Source: an uncultured Dysosmobacter sp.
Lineage (GTDB): Bacteria; Bacillota; Clostridia; Oscillospirales; Oscillospiraceae
Assembly: GCF_947631165.1 (NCBI RefSeq)
Contig: NZ_CANRKH010000004.1
Location: 62,001 to 126,000 of the forward strand
Direction of reading: 5' to 3'
DNA: 64,000 nucleotides
The stretch's first letter is position 1, and each line of letters starts with the position of its first letter. A program made the translations under genes and the position numbers. This document shows positions 9,102 through 20,285 of this stretch, in pieces. The notes under the pieces are model-generated. The model saw only the letters and a list, made by a program, of their open reading frames with translations. It was not told the DNA's origin and searched no databases.

Positions 9102-10870
9102 GCCTGCTCACCTCCCTGCTCGACAACTGCTTCGATCTCCTGCTCCATCTCCGCCTGGATCGCAGCATAGGCATGAACATATTCCTCTACAGGCACGCTC
9201 TTGGCACGGCCGATCTTCTCGCGGGCGGGGATTTCAAACAGCTTGGTCACCTGTGCGCCCTGGCCGATAGCCGCGCGGCACAGCTTGTCATAGCTGAGGA
9301 TGATGGCCAGCAGCTTCTCCTGCCGGTCGTAGCTGGAATAGCCGTCGATATCGGTGAAGGCATTCTGCTGCAGGAAGTCCTCTCGGATCATCCGGGCCAC
9401 CTCCAGCGTCAGCTGGTCGTTGGGAGACAAGGCGTCCTTGCCCACCAGCTGAACGATCTCGTTCAGGCTGGCCTCGTTCTGCAGAACGCTCATGGCCCGG
9501 CCCCGGTTCGCCATGAAGTCCGTTCCCAAGTTCTCATCGAACCAGGGCTTCAGGGTATCCAGGTACAGAGAATAGGAATTCAGCCAGTTGATGGCCGGGA
9601 AATGACGCTTGTACGCCAGAGAGGAATCCAGCGCCCAGAACACCTTGACGATACGCATGGTGGCCTGAGAAACTGGCTCACTAAGGTCGCCGCCCGGAGG
9701 GGAGACCGCGCCGACGGCGGTCAGGCTGCCACGGCGTTCGTCGGCGCCCAGGCACTCCACGCTGCCGGCCCGCTCGTAGAACTGGGCCAGACGGGAGGCC
9801 AGGTAGGCGGGATAGCCTTCTTCGCCGGGCATCTCTTCCAAACGGCCGGACATCTCACGGAGGGCCTCGGCCCAGCGGGAGGTAGAGTCGGCGATGACGG
9901 CCACGTCATAGCCCATATCCCGAAAATACTCAGCGATGGTGATACCGGTATACACGCTGGCCTCACGGGCGGCCACGGGCATATCAGAGGTGTTGGCGAT
10001 CAGCACGGTCCGCTTCATCAGGGACTCGCCTGTGCGGGGGTCCTTCAGCTCGGGAAACTCCCGCAGAACGTCGGTCATCTCATTGCCGCGCTCGCCGCAG
10101 CCGATGTAGACCACGATATCCACGTCGGACCACTTGGCCAGCTGGTGCTGCACCACGGTTTTGCCGGAGCCGAAGGGGCCGGGCACAGCGGCGGTGCCGC
10201 CTTTTGCGATGGGGAACATGGTGTCGATGATCCGCTGGCCGGAGCACAGGGGCCGCTTGGGGGGATACTTCTTCTGGTAGGGACGGCCGACACGGACAGG
10301 CCACTTCTGCAGCATGGTCAGGGCCACTTCCCTGCCGTCGTCGGTCTTCAGGGTGGCGATGGTCTCCGTCACGTTAAAGGAGCCGCTCTTGATATCAGTG
10401 ATGGTGCCGCTCATATTGGGAGGCACCATGATCTTGTGGAGCACCACGGGGGTCTCCGGCACGGTGCCGAGGATATCGCCGCCGGTGACCTTGTCGCCCA
10501 CCTGGGCGGTGGCGGTGAACTCCCACTTCTTCTCATGGTCCACGGCGGGGACTTCCACGCCGCGGGAGATGTTGGCGCCTACCTTCTCCACGATCTTCTC
10601 CAACGGGCGCTGGATGCCGTCGTAGATGCCCTCGATCATGCCGGGGCCAAGCTCCACACTCATGGGGGCACCGGTGGTGACCACTTCCGCACCGGGGCCC
10701 AGGCCGGAGGTCTCCTCATAGACCTGGATGGACGCGGTGTCGCCCTTCATGGTCAGGATCTCGCCGATCAGACGCTGGGGGCCGACACGCACCACGTCGG
10801 ACATATTGGCGTCCGACAGGCCCGTGGCCACGACCAGCGGTCCGGAAACTTTAACAACTTTACCGCTCAA
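9098..10870 (-). CDS. atpA: V/A-type ATP synthase subunit A (catalytic)
   Basis: Catalytic subunit, 590 residues. The P-loop GPFGSGKT sits near residues 232-240 and the extra non-homologous insertion of A subunits lies before it. The start is [17 protein letters not shown] matches family N-termini and AAGAAGG lies about 10 nt upstream. That Shine-Dalgarno site sits at the very edge of the hairpin-rich element that separates this gene from atpF, the only large gap in the operon, so A and B translation may be affected by it. Confidence 0.97.
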   Translation of the reverse strand: MSGKVVKVSGPLVVATGLSDANMSDVVRVGPQRLIGEILTMKGDTASIQVYEETSGLGPGAEVVTTGAPMSVELGPGMIEGIYDGIQRPLEKIVEKVGANISRGVEVPAVDHEKKWEFTATAQVGDKVTGGDILGTVPETPVVLHKIMVPPNMSGTITDIKSGSFNVTETIATLKTDDGREVALTMLQKWPVRVGRPYQKKYPPKRPLCSGQRIIDTMFPIAKGGTAAVPGPFGSGKTVVQHQLAKWSDVDIVVYIGCGERGNEMTDVLREFPELKDPRTGESLMKRTVLIANTSDMPVAAREASVYTGITIAEYFRDMGYDVAVIADSTSRWAEALREMSGRLEEMPGEEGYPAYLASRLAQFYERAGSVECLGADERRGSLTAVGAVSPPGGDLSEPVSQATMRIVKVFWALDSSLAYKRHFPAINWLNSYSLYLDTLKPWFDENLGTDFMANRGRAMSVLQNEASLNEIVQLVGKDALSPNDQLTLEVARMIREDFLQQNAFTDIDGYSSYDRQEKLLAIILSYDKLCRAAIGQGAQVTKLFEIPAREKIGRAKSVPVEEYVHAYAAIQAEMEQEIEAVVEQGGEQA

Positions 10871-10879
10871 ACTTATGCA

Positions 10880-11188
10880 ACCTTCTTTCAGGATAGATTC
10901 GCCGGAAGTCGGACCCGTTTATCTCAGTGCACCCAAAAAGCACGCCAAAAAAGGGTCCAGGGGAAAACCAGGTCTCCCCTTGGTTTCTCCGCCAAGGGTG
11001 GAGAAAGAGAATCAAATCATTTTCGCCGCGATACCCTCCAGAGGGGCCTCTCTTGCCCCTGCGGGGCAATTCACCTTCTGTGCGTGGCGAAAATACCCCG
11101 GCCTGTGCGCCTTTGGGGCGCACGCTCCAGTGACCGACGTCACTGGAGAGGGGGAATCTAAAGGGGGGACAAAGTCCCCTCTTTAGGA
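10880..11188. repeat. Hairpin-rich non-coding element inside the V-ATPase operon
   Basis: About 310 nt fill the gap between atpF and atpA where 0-20 nt is normal. It contains successive inverted repeats: TTCTCC/GGAGAA (10985-11004), TTTTCGCC/GGCGAAAA as a long-range closing stem (11020-11093) around TTGCCCC/GGGGCAA (11053-11069), GTGCGC/GCGCAC (11105-11123), CTCCAGTGAC/GTCACTGGAG (11125-11148) and CTAAAGGGG/CCCC-TC-TTTAG (11158-11186). Reading frames across it look like no known protein. It resembles a dispersed palindromic repeat or miniature element; copy number cannot be tested here. Confidence 0.6.
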
Positions 11189-11189
11189 C

Positions 11190-11507
11190 CTATAAAATGT
11201 CAGCACCCACAGCGCACTCTATCGCTCTTTGAATATTGTCTCTGCCGATACCCAGAGAGCCTTCCCGGCCAGGGATCAGGATGATGGCGGGCCGCAGCTC
11301 ATCCTTATAGCGGGCCAGTACATCTTCCATATCCTTGGCGAGACTCTCAGTGAGATAGATCACCGCGCAGTCGGTTTTTGCCAGTTCCCGGACCTTTTCC
11401 CTGGCTTCCTCCACGGAGGCGACAGGGTAGGTGTCCAGGCCCAAAGCGCGGAATCCCATGACGGATTCCCAGTCGCCGATCACGGCGATTTGATACGTTG
11501 CAGCCAT
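11190..11507 (-). CDS. atpF: V/A-type ATP synthase subunit F
   Basis: Small rotor subunit that binds D, about 105 residues, with the family core YQIAVIGDWESVMGFRALGL and a Rossmann-like fold. I start at the ATG (MAATYQIAV) because AAGGCGG lies 7 nt upstream; an in-frame GTG two codons earlier overlaps that site. It follows atpC by 12 bp. The hairpin-rich element begins right after its TAG stop. Confidence 0.92.
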   Translation of the reverse strand: MAATYQIAVIGDWESVMGFRALGLDTYPVASVEEAREKVRELAKTDCAVIYLTESLAKDMEDVLARYKDELRPAIILIPGREGSLGIGRDNIQRAIECAVGADIL

Positions 11508-11519
11508 AGTCACACCGCC

Positions 11520-12524
11520 TTACACAAAGCTGGCCCGCAGCCGGGAGCGGATCACATCGGCGCTCAGACCGGTGCTGCGCCCCAGCAGCAGGATGCGGAG
11601 GTTGGTATACTCCGTCTCCCGGGCCGCCAGATAAGCCAGAAGGGGCGCTTCGCCGAAGGGGACGAACTGCGCGTCGGCCAGATAGCCGCCCACAGCATCA
11701 TCACAGAGCTTTTCAAACTCTGTCAGCGGGCCTCCACGCAGCGCTTCGGCACCGGCCTCTGCCGCCTCCTGAAGCCGGGTGGGACCGTATACCTCAGCCA
11801 GTCCCTGGCCTCCATTGGCCGCGATCTTCAGCACCGCACCGGTACCGATATCGCCGCCGCTGAAGAGAACGCCCCGCAGAAAATCGGCGTTTTTCCCCAT
11901 GCGGATGGTGCGGATCAGGGAGCGCAGGTTGGCCGCATCGATCTGGGCTTTCACATAGCCGTGCAGAAACGCGCTGCCGGTGGCCTCTGCCACATCATCC
12001 ATGTCCTGATAGCACCAGCGGTCCAGCACGATGTCGCTGAGCTGCGGGTCCCTGGTGGTGTCCAGCACCTCCCGGGCCTCCGCCGCGGCAGCTGCCAGAC
12101 GAACGGGCAGGTCCGTCAAAACGCCGGTCCGCAGCGCCTCCCGCAGGGTCTCCGCCGGCACGCGGCCCATATCCATCAGCATACGGCTGGGGTCTGTCCC
12201 CATGGCCTCCGCCTTCAGGATGGCCTTTACGTTGTGATAATCATATTTCAGCTTGAAAATGTCGATATACCTGGGGTCCGGCGCGCTGTCCGCCAGATCT
12301 GCCAGCGTGGCTTCCCTGGCTGCCGAAAGGGCCGCGTCCATGGCCTCCGGATGAGTCGGGTCCAGCTCGGGGTAGCCGCACTCCTGTAGGATCTTCACGG
12401 CTTCCTCATCGGTGCGGGCGTCCAGGACCTGCTCCATCCGCTCCCGGGTCAGCAAGCCATTCTCCATTGCCCGGATGCGGGCGGAGACGGCCAGGTAATC
12501 GGTGTCTTTGATTTTTTTAGCCAA
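11520..12524 (-). CDS. atpC: V/A-type ATP synthase subunit C
   Basis: Socket-like subunit (AC39/VatC family) linking the central shaft to the membrane ring, 334 residues, all-helical, with the recurring NVKAILKAEAMG and RYIDIFKLKYDYHN segments. The start is TTG (MAKKIKDTDYL): AGGAGG lies 7 nt before it and no ATG fits. It is 12 bp after atpE. Confidence 0.95.
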   Translation of the reverse strand: MAKKIKDTDYLAVSARIRAMENGLLTRERMEQVLDARTDEEAVKILQECGYPELDPTHPEAMDAALSAAREATLADLADSAPDPRYIDIFKLKYDYHNVKAILKAEAMGTDPSRMLMDMGRVPAETLREALRTGVLTDLPVRLAAAAAEAREVLDTTRDPQLSDIVLDRWCYQDMDDVAEATGSAFLHGYVKAQIDAANLRSLIRTIRMGKNADFLRGVLFSGGDIGTGAVLKIAANGGQGLAEVYGPTRLQEAAEAGAEALRGGPLTEFEKLCDDAVGGYLADAQFVPFGEAPLLAYLAARETEYTNLRILLLGRSTGLSADVIRSRLRASFV

Positions 12525-12536
12525 GACACTGCCTCC

Positions 12537-13124
12537 TTATCCCTCCGGGAACAGCTTTTTCACCACCGCTCCCGCAGTCTCCGCCTTTTGCAGGCGCACC
12601 AAGGTGTCGAACGAGCAGTTGACCTCCACGTTCTGGTCCTTCAGGATAAAGCCGCCCTTCATAGGCCGGGTCTCTTCCGACAGGACCAGAGCCTTTCCCG
12701 CAGCGTTGACCTTTTCCACCGCGGCCTTTCCCGCCTGTTCCCGGTCCTTCTGAGAGAACACGACCTCTTCGCGGCCGGTGGAGGACGCCTGGGTCAACAG
12801 GGCGGCCAGCAGAGCCACATACCGGTCCTCCGGCAGGGCGCGCAGCTTTTCCAGCGCCCGGATGTAAGCCTGCTCCACCATGTCCTGTTTGGCGGCCAGC
12901 GTCACCTTGCGGGCTTCCATCTGGGCCACGCTCACCAAACGCTCTTCCCGCTGGCTGGCGGCCTTCTCATTCTTGGCGGCCAGGCCGGCGGCCTCATTCT
13001 CCGCCTGCTGGCGGTATCGGGCGGCGATCCCGGCGGCCTCTTCCTTCGCGGCGCTCAGGATCTGGTCGATCTCCGCCTGGGCGTCAGACTCGATCAGCCG
13101 CGTGATCTTTTCGATTCCGTTCAT
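12537..13124 (-). CDS. atpE: V/A-type ATP synthase subunit E
   Basis: Peripheral stalk subunit, 195 residues. The N-terminal half is a long Ala/Glu/Lys/Gln-rich coiled coil (IDQILSAAKEEAAGIAARYR) that pairs with subunit H/G; the C-terminal half is the globular head-binding domain. GGGG lies 7 nt before the ATG. Position between K and C is the standard order. Confidence 0.93.
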   Translation of the reverse strand: MNGIEKITRLIESDAQAEIDQILSAAKEEAAGIAARYRQQAENEAAGLAAKNEKAASQREERLVSVAQMEARKVTLAAKQDMVEQAYIRALEKLRALPEDRYVALLAALLTQASSTGREEVVFSQKDREQAGKAAVEKVNAAGKALVLSEETRPMKGGFILKDQNVEVNCSFDTLVRLQKAETAGAVVKKLFPEG

Positions 13125-13146
13125 ATCGAATCCCCTTTCTGCGGGA

Positions 13147-15596
<2,450 letters not shown>

Positions 15597-15597
15597 T

Positions 15598-15912
15598 TCA
15601 GTGCTTCACAATCCTTCCGACAATAAACTCTGCGGCCTCATCCAGGTGCTTGTCGGCCGCCTGCCGCAGCGCGGCGCTTTCCGCCTCCGCAGCGCGGCTG
15701 ATCTCAGCCGCCTTGCCGGCGGCCCGTTCCTCCGCCTCCCGCAGCAGCTGCCGGCCGGCTTCCGCCGCGTCGGCGCGGGTCTGCTGCAAAAGCGCAAGTC
15801 CTTCCCGCTCCGCATCAGCGACGAGCTGCCGCGCCTCCACTTCCGCGGCCGCCTTGCGTTCCCGGCTCTGATCTTCGATCTGCGTGACCTTTTCGATTGC
15901 TTCCAAGGACAT
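15598..15912 (-). CDS. atpH: V/A-type ATP synthase subunit H/G (peripheral stalk)
   Basis: First gene of the operon, 104 residues, almost entirely Ala/Glu/Arg-rich coiled coil, the peripheral-stalk partner of subunit E. AAGGTGAG lies about 6 nt before the ATG. Gene order H-I-K-E-C-F-A-B-D fits bacterial V/A-ATPase operons. Low-complexity composition makes the family call rest partly on position. Confidence 0.85.
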   Translation of the reverse strand: MSLEAIEKVTQIEDQSRERKAAAEVEARQLVADAEREGLALLQQTRADAAEAGRQLLREAEERAAGKAAEISRAAEAESAALRQAADKHLDEAAEFIVGRIVKH

Positions 15913-16304
15913 CCGTTCTCACCTTCTCTCCTGCTGCGCAGCTCAATTTGAAACATGCTCTTCTCAAGACCCGCTGTCCCTTCCGGACCGCCGCCAGCTC
16001 CATATCTGGTCCTGGTTCCAGCGTTTTTTCACCGGCGGGGACTGCATTTCTCCACCTCAGTATAGGGCATCCCCTGCGTCAATGCAAGGAAATTTTCCAC
16101 TGACATGGCGCTTTCTTCCTTTTGCACAAAGCTGCGACTGCTTTTTCTGTAAATTCAACGCAAACGTGTGCGTAAATTTTCGTAATCGAATACGTGCTTC
16201 AGAAAGTCGTTTTCACTTCATTTTTTGCACACATTTGCTGTTTTATACCCTCCGCCGCAGGCTCCGACCGAAACTGTGGGGCTTCCTTCCCGCCTAAAAA
16301 GAAA
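15913..16304. other. Intergenic region upstream of the V-ATPase operon
   Basis: About 390 nt without a gene. It holds the predicted operon promoter and a leader of roughly 140 nt; the part near 16100-16300 is AT-rich and shows nothing I recognise apart from the DivIVA terminator at its edge. Confidence 0.6.
16059..16087 (-). promoter_or_regulatory. Predicted sigma-A promoter of the V-ATPase operon
   Basis: Minus-strand TTGCAT and TATACT with a 17-nt spacer, giving a leader of about 140 nt before atpH. The same -35/-10 pair recurs upstream of rpmE. Confidence 0.6.
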
Positions 16305-16326
16305 AGCCAGGTATCTCCGCCCGGCT
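16305..16326 (-). terminator. Terminator after the DivIVA-like gene
   Basis: AGCCGGG pairs with CCTGGCT (one G-U) across an 8-nt loop, followed on the minus strand by TTTCTTTTT. Confidence 0.75.
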
Positions 16327-16350
16327 CTTCCAGTTCAGATCCGCCGAAAG

Positions 16351-16962
16351 TCACTCCGGCTTTTTCAGCGATGCCGCCAGCTCTTCCAGCTCGACCCCGG
16401 CCTGATCCAGGGCGTGGGGCAGTTGGGTGAGATTGACCTCTACCTTCCGCAGCTCCGCGTTGACATGGGTCGCCGTTGCATCGAAGTTTTCTGTCAAGGT
16501 CTCGTACCGCCGCCGGAACAACGCCACCATACCCTCCAGGCGGGATGCCGTGGACGCCTCCAGGTCCGCCGCCCGCTTCCGGGCTTCGCACTCAATGGCA
16601 CCGATCTTCTCCCGAAACTGCGCGTAGGCCTCCGCGTCGGGGCGCAGCTTTTCCACCTCCGCCGTCAGGTGCTCCACCTCTTCCTTGGCCGAAGCCAGCG
16701 CCTGCCGAGCGGCGGTCTCCTCCCGCAATTGGGCCGCCAGCCGGTCCCGTTCAGCGGTCAATGCCGCCAATTGACTCTCCATTTCCGCCGCTCGGCCGGT
16801 CAGCGCTTCTTTCTCCGACAGCAGAGCCTCGTTTTCCCGGCGCAGCTTTTCCTGCTCCGCCGCCGTCTCCTGGGCGGTCTGCTGGATATAGGCGATCACG
16901 TCCTGCTTGTCAAAGCCGCCGAACGCAACGCTCTTAAAGGTATGATTCTCCATAGCCTTCAC
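16351..16962 (-). CDS. DivIVA-domain coiled-coil protein
   Basis: Predicted cytoskeletal or cell-pole scaffold. Residues 4-25 (ENHTFKSVAFGGFDKQDV) match the N-terminal DivIVA membrane-binding motif, followed by about 110 residues of coiled coil rich in Glu, Ala and Arg and a shorter C-terminal helix. The protein is about 203 residues. GTG is taken as start because AGAGGA lies 5-6 nt upstream; the ATG three codons later is an alternative. It has its own terminator, so it is separate from the ATPase operon. The specific role (division, pole or curvature) is unknown. Confidence 0.75.
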   Translation of the reverse strand: MKAMENHTFKSVAFGGFDKQDVIAYIQQTAQETAAEQEKLRRENEALLSEKEALTGRAAEMESQLAALTAERDRLAAQLREETAARQALASAKEEVEHLTAEVEKLRPDAEAYAQFREKIGAIECEARKRAADLEASTASRLEGMVALFRRRYETLTENFDATATHVNAELRKVEVNLTQLPHALDQAGVELEELAASLKKPE

Positions 16963-17052
16963 CGCTTTCCTCTGTCTTTGTATGCCACTTTAGCACAAAA
17001 ACCACCATTTTACAAGTCCTCGAAAAAAAACCAAAAAAACAGAAAAAAACTC

Positions 17053-17081
17053 TTGCATTTCAGAAACGGACGTGCTAATAT
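17053..17081 (+). promoter_or_regulatory. Possible promoter of tRNA-Arg(ACG)
   Basis: TTGCAT and TAATAT with a 17-nt spacer end 22 nt before the tRNA. The -10 is a weak match. Confidence 0.4.
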
Positions 17082-17103
17082 GATAAAGCTGTCTGATAGA
17101 CAT

Positions 17104-17180
17104 GCGCCCTTAGCTCAGCTGGATAGAGCGTCTGGCTACGGACCAGAAGGCCGGGGGTTCGAATCCCTCAGGGCGTACCA
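17104..17180 (+). tRNA. tRNA-Arg (anticodon ACG)
   Basis: A complete cloverleaf of 77 nt: acceptor GCGCCCT/AGGGCGT, D arm, anticodon arm TCTGG-CTACGGA-CCAGA with anticodon ACG, T loop GGTTCGAATCC and encoded CCA. It would read CGU/CGC/CGA after A34-to-inosine editing. The 3' end abuts an integrase remnant, so it was probably an integration target. Confidence 0.97.
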
Positions 17181-17213
17181 AAGCCGCGGAAATTCGTTGA
17201 ATTTCCGCGGCTT
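17181..17213 (+). terminator. Terminator of tRNA-Arg(ACG)
   Basis: A 15-bp perfect stem (AAGCCGCGGAAATTC) with a 3-nt loop starts right after CCA and is followed by TTTGCCTTTG. Confidence 0.75.
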
Positions 17214-17291
17214 TGCCTTTGCTTTCAGCACTTTTCCGAGATGTTCGCTTTTTCCGACCCAAGCCGTGACCCATACGGGACTTCGGAGCGG

Positions 17292-18060
17292 TCAGGGCTG
17301 GAGAGCGCCAGAGAGGAAATTCCCCACCGCGTTCGCCGCTTGTTTCTGCATCGAGGTCGTGACGTGGGCGTAGGTATCGAGGGTGAAGCCGGCGCTGTAG
17401 TGTCCCAGCATGGCGGAGAGGGTCTTGATGTCTACGCCGTTCTGGAGGGCCAGGACCGAGAATGTGTGACGAAGATCGTGGAAGCGTATCCGTTCTAGCC
17501 CAGCCCGTTTCAGCACCCGCTGGAGCATGTGCAGGACGCTGTCCGGTGACATCGGGCCTCCGTGCGGGGACGGGAACACATACTCGTCGGTCTGGTCCAT
17601 GCCTTTGAGGACCTCGACGGCGTCCGCTCCTATCGCGATATTGCGGTAGGAGTTTTTCGTTTTCAGCGGGGCCTCGATGACTTCTCCGTTCTGTCTGAGG
17701 ATCTGCCGTCGGACGTGGATAATTCCTTTTTTGAGGTCAATATCGTTCCATTTCAGCCCCAGCAGTTCGCCCCGTCTGAGGCCCGTTGCCAGGTCGACGT
17801 AGTAGAGTTCGAACACGCCGCTGCGCTGTGCTTCTTCGAAGAAGGTGCCGAGGCTCTCTGGAGGCAGGATCTTCATCTCCTTCTTCTCCAGCTTCGGGAG
17901 TACACAGCCCCTTGTGGGATTGCTGAGGATCAGCCGCTGTTCCACGGCGCAGTTCAACGCAGAGGAGATCATCTGGTTGATGTTCCGGACCGTCTTGACG
18001 CTGAGTCCCTTCGGCTTGTTCCTGGCCTCCGTGGAACGTTTGTTATCGAAGGGAATCCAG
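17292..18060 (-). pseudogene. Tyrosine recombinase (phage-type integrase), 5'-truncated
   Basis: Catalytic half of a site-specific recombinase. Visible are TGLRRGELLGLKW (Arg I), the K-bearing beta hairpin, HDLRHTF (H-x-x-R) and LGHYSAGFTLDTYAH with the nucleophilic Tyr, so the catalytic domain is intact. The arm-binding domain and start are gone: past about 18050 the reading becomes antisense to the neighbouring aminotransferase. It lies next to tRNA-Arg(ACG), typical of tRNA-integrating elements, and is a remnant of one. An open frame continues upstream by chance, so a chimeric product is possible but unlikely to work. Confidence 0.8.
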
Positions 18061-19206
18061 GCCACGCCGCCCTCGTTTATCCGGGGCATTCTGAAGGCCG
18101 CATCTGATCCGGAGATCATCTCCTTTGCGGGAGGGCTGCCCAATCCGATCTCCTTTCCCCAGGAGGAATTGCTGGAATCTATGGAGCGCATTGTAAAGGT
18201 CTACGGCAGCAGCGTGTTCCAGTACTCAATTACGGCAGGTCTCCCTGAGCTGCGGCAGTATATCGCGAACCGCTACAACCGGCGGTTTGGCCTGCATCTC
18301 ACGACTGACAATATCCTCATCACCACCGGCTCTCAGCAGGCCCTGGACCTGATCGCGAAGGTGCTTCTGGACGCCAGGGACGGTGTGATCGTGGAAAAGC
18401 CCACCTATTTGGCGGCGATCCAGGCGTTTTCCCTGCAGCAGCCGGTCTTTTATCCGGTAGAGTTGTCCGAGGATGGGTTGAACACGGAGCAACTGGAAAA
18501 GGCGCTAGATCATAACGTCAAGTTCATGTACACCATTCCTGACTTCCAGAATCCCACCGGGCTGACCTACTCCGCCCAAAACCGGAAGCGTATCTATGAA
18601 ATTTTAAAGGACCGGGAAATCGTTTTGATCGAGGATGATCCCTACGGCGAGCTACGGTTCGATGGAGAGCATCTGCCATACATCGGCGCGGGCCGTCTGC
18701 CATACAGCATCCTCTTGGGGACTTTCTCCAAAACTGTCACGCCCGGTATGCGGACAGGCTTCATCATCTCAGAGAATACAGAGCTGCTGAAGCATATCTC
18801 CATCGCAAAAGAAGCCAGCGATCTGCACACTAATATTTTCTCCCAATATTTGATCTGGGATTACTTGACTCATCATGATTTAGATGCGCATATCGCCAAG
18901 ATCAAGGCGCTGTATCAAAAGCAGGCCCAAGCTATGATGGACGCAATGGATGCGTATTTCCCAGAGGGCGTCCAGTACACCCGGCCTCATGGCGGGATGT
19001 TTTTGTGGGTTACGCTCCCGGAAGGGATCAGCGCCATGTCCCTGTTCCCGAAGGCGCTGGAAAAGAAGGTCGCTTTTGTGCCCGGCGATCCGTTTTATAT
19101 AGATATGCAAAATGTCAATACTATGCGGCTGAACTACACCAACGCCGACTGTGAGACGATCCGGGAAGGTATCCGCAGGCTGGGAGAGATTTTGAAAGAA
19201 ATCTGA
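18031..19206 (+). CDS. PLP-dependent aminotransferase (class I/II), 5' end replaced
   Basis: Aminotransferase of the MocR-domain/2-aminoadipate transaminase type (LysN-like): SFAGGLPNPISFP, the GSQQALDLIAK PLP-phosphate loop, DFQNPTG, EDDPYGELR and GTFSKTVTPGMR with the Schiff-base lysine. About 385 residues of clear homology begin at TPPSFIRGIL. Homologs have a few more residues and their own start; here upstream sequence becomes antisense to the truncated integrase. The nearest start is a GTG without a Shine-Dalgarno site, so the gene has probably lost promoter and RBS. The fold is nearly complete; expression is doubtful. Confidence 0.75.
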   Translation: MERLLSKGIQATPPSFIRGILKAASDPEIISFAGGLPNPISFPQEELLESMERIVKVYGSSVFQYSITAGLPELRQYIANRYNRRFGLHLTTDNILITTGSQQALDLIAKVLLDARDGVIVEKPTYLAAIQAFSLQQPVFYPVELSEDGLNTEQLEKALDHNVKFMYTIPDFQNPTGLTYSAQNRKRIYEILKDREIVLIEDDPYGELRFDGEHLPYIGAGRLPYSILLGTFSKTVTPGMRTGFIISENTELLKHISIAKEASDLHTNIFSQYLIWDYLTHHDLDAHIAKIKALYQKQAQAMMDAMDAYFPEGVQYTRPHGGMFLWVTLPEGISAMSLFPKALEKKVAFVPGDPFYIDMQNVNTMRLNYTNADCETIREGIRRLGEILKEI

Positions 19207-19278
19207 GAAAAACGCTCGTGGGCGACTTGACCCAGAACCCGGGCCAAAACAGGAAACTTTTCTGTCGGACCTGCAAAA

Positions 19279-19312
19279 AAATAAAGGGAGAGCTGTCACT
19301 CTCCCTTTATTT
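19279..19312 (+). terminator. Terminator after the aminotransferase
   Basis: A 14-bp perfect stem (AAATAAAGGGAGAG) with a 6-nt loop followed by TTTTTGCGTTTT. The A-rich 5' arm also allows the opposite direction, serving the SLH pseudogene. Confidence 0.85.
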
Positions 19313-19340
19313 TTGCGTTTTGCGGATTGATGCTTGCGGT

Positions 19341-20077
19341 TTATGCCGCATCGTCCTTCTGCGCTTCCTCGCCAAAGAACTGGGCCAGTACTTCGTCTCA
19401 GTTCAGCACGGCCGCATCCGCCTCGCCGGTGAGCCTGCTCAGCGCGGGCATAGCCATACCGACCCAAGCCGCGAACCGGTTGAGAATGGCCTCCACAGTG
19501 GACACGGTCACCAGTTCGTCGGGTTTGTAGCTGCCGTCTCCGCAGCCGTTCACCAGTCCGTTGGACTGCGCCCAGCCGATGGCCGCGGCAAATTCATGAT
19601 CGGCAGGCACATCCGCGAAAGTAGCAGCCGTGCCGGCGGGCTGCCCTTCGTACGTCCACAGATAGCCCACAAATTTAGCGCGGGTCACCGGGCCGCTGGT
19701 CAGAGGCACGGCGGGGTCCAGGATGGTGGCGCCCTTTTGCGGTTTCATATTCGCTCTTCCTTTGTGATTTTAACCTCCTGAAGAGTATCCAGGTCGCCTT
19801 TCGCACTGGCGGCGGCCTCCCAGGCTCCGACAGCAGCTTTTGCACTCTGATGGGCAGTGTTCGCTACATCCCACGCATCCGTTCGAGCTTTCTCCAGCTC
19901 TTCACGGGCCGCAGTAGTACCGTCCAGCTTCTCTTAGGCTTGCTTCAGCTTTTCTCTGGCTGCCTCCAGCAGTGTTTCCTTGTCACCGATACCGTTCAGT
20001 TCCGCCACGGCGGACAGCATGCTGAGACACATTGCCAGGGATAAAAGCACGGATAATAGTTTGTGTCTTGGTTTCAT
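19341..20077 (-). pseudogene. Secreted S-layer-homology (SLH) protein, multiply disrupted
   Basis: Original product: signal peptide (MKPRHKLLSVLLSLAMCLSM), a coiled-coil stretch (AAREKLKQA ... EKLDGTTAAREELEKAR), then an SLH module (VTRAKFVGYLW, FADVPADHEF, AAAIGWAQSNGLVNG, VSTVEAILNRFA) that would anchor it to cell-wall polymers. Three lesions: in-frame TAA at 19934-19936, a frameshift near 19749, and TGA at 19398-19400 before DEVLAQFFGEEAQ. A 116-residue SLH piece could still start at 19748 behind AAGGAAGAG. The gene directly follows two predicted c-di-GMP-I aptamers on the same strand. Confidence 0.75.
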
Positions 20078-20107
20078 CTCACCAATTCCTTTCTTTGCTT
20101 TGCGGAC

Positions 20108-20198
20108 GCAAAGGATCCGGTATCCGAACGAGCATAGAGAGCCTTGCGGGGTCGCCTTGGCCCCTTAACCCCTGGTTTTGCGTCCCAGCGTTTCCACC
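20108..20198 (-). promoter_or_regulatory. c-di-GMP-I (GEMM-I) riboswitch, proximal aptamer
   Basis: On the minus strand: a GAAA-capped stem (CTGGTGGAAACGCTGGG), the hallmark GACGCAAAACCAGG, GGTTAAGGGG, a second stem and ATGCTCGTTCGGATACC. These match the order of GEMM-I elements (P1 with GNRA loop, GACGCAAAgCC, CTAAG, closing strand). It ends about 30 nt before the SLH-protein start. A small CTTTGC/GCAAAG hairpin between aptamer and RBS may be the expression platform. Confidence 0.7.
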
Positions 20199-20285
20199 AG
20201 TTTGCCATGCAACCGAACGAGCATTACGCCGCAAAACGGCGCTTAGCCTCTGGCTTTGCGTCTCTACCATCGGCACTGCGCAGGG
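20199..20285 (-). promoter_or_regulatory. c-di-GMP-I (GEMM-I) riboswitch, distal aptamer
   Basis: A second copy immediately upstream: GAGACGCAAAGCCAGAGGCTAAG, a GCCG/CGGC-type stem, ATGCTCGTTCGGTTGC and GGCA, closing on TGCC. It shares GACGCAAA(G/A)CCAG, TAAG and ATGCTCGTTCGG with the proximal aptamer, so this is a tandem arrangement. It overlaps the 3' end of the XRE gene reading frame. Confidence 0.65.

Noticed and set aside
9173-11161. Very long open frame on the plus strand opposite atpA (about 660 codons), and similar long frames opposite atpB and atpI
   Set aside because: They lie wholly antisense to genes with clear families and are rich in His, Gln, Gly and Leu, as expected of mirror frames in GC-rich codons; none has an RBS or recognisable domain.
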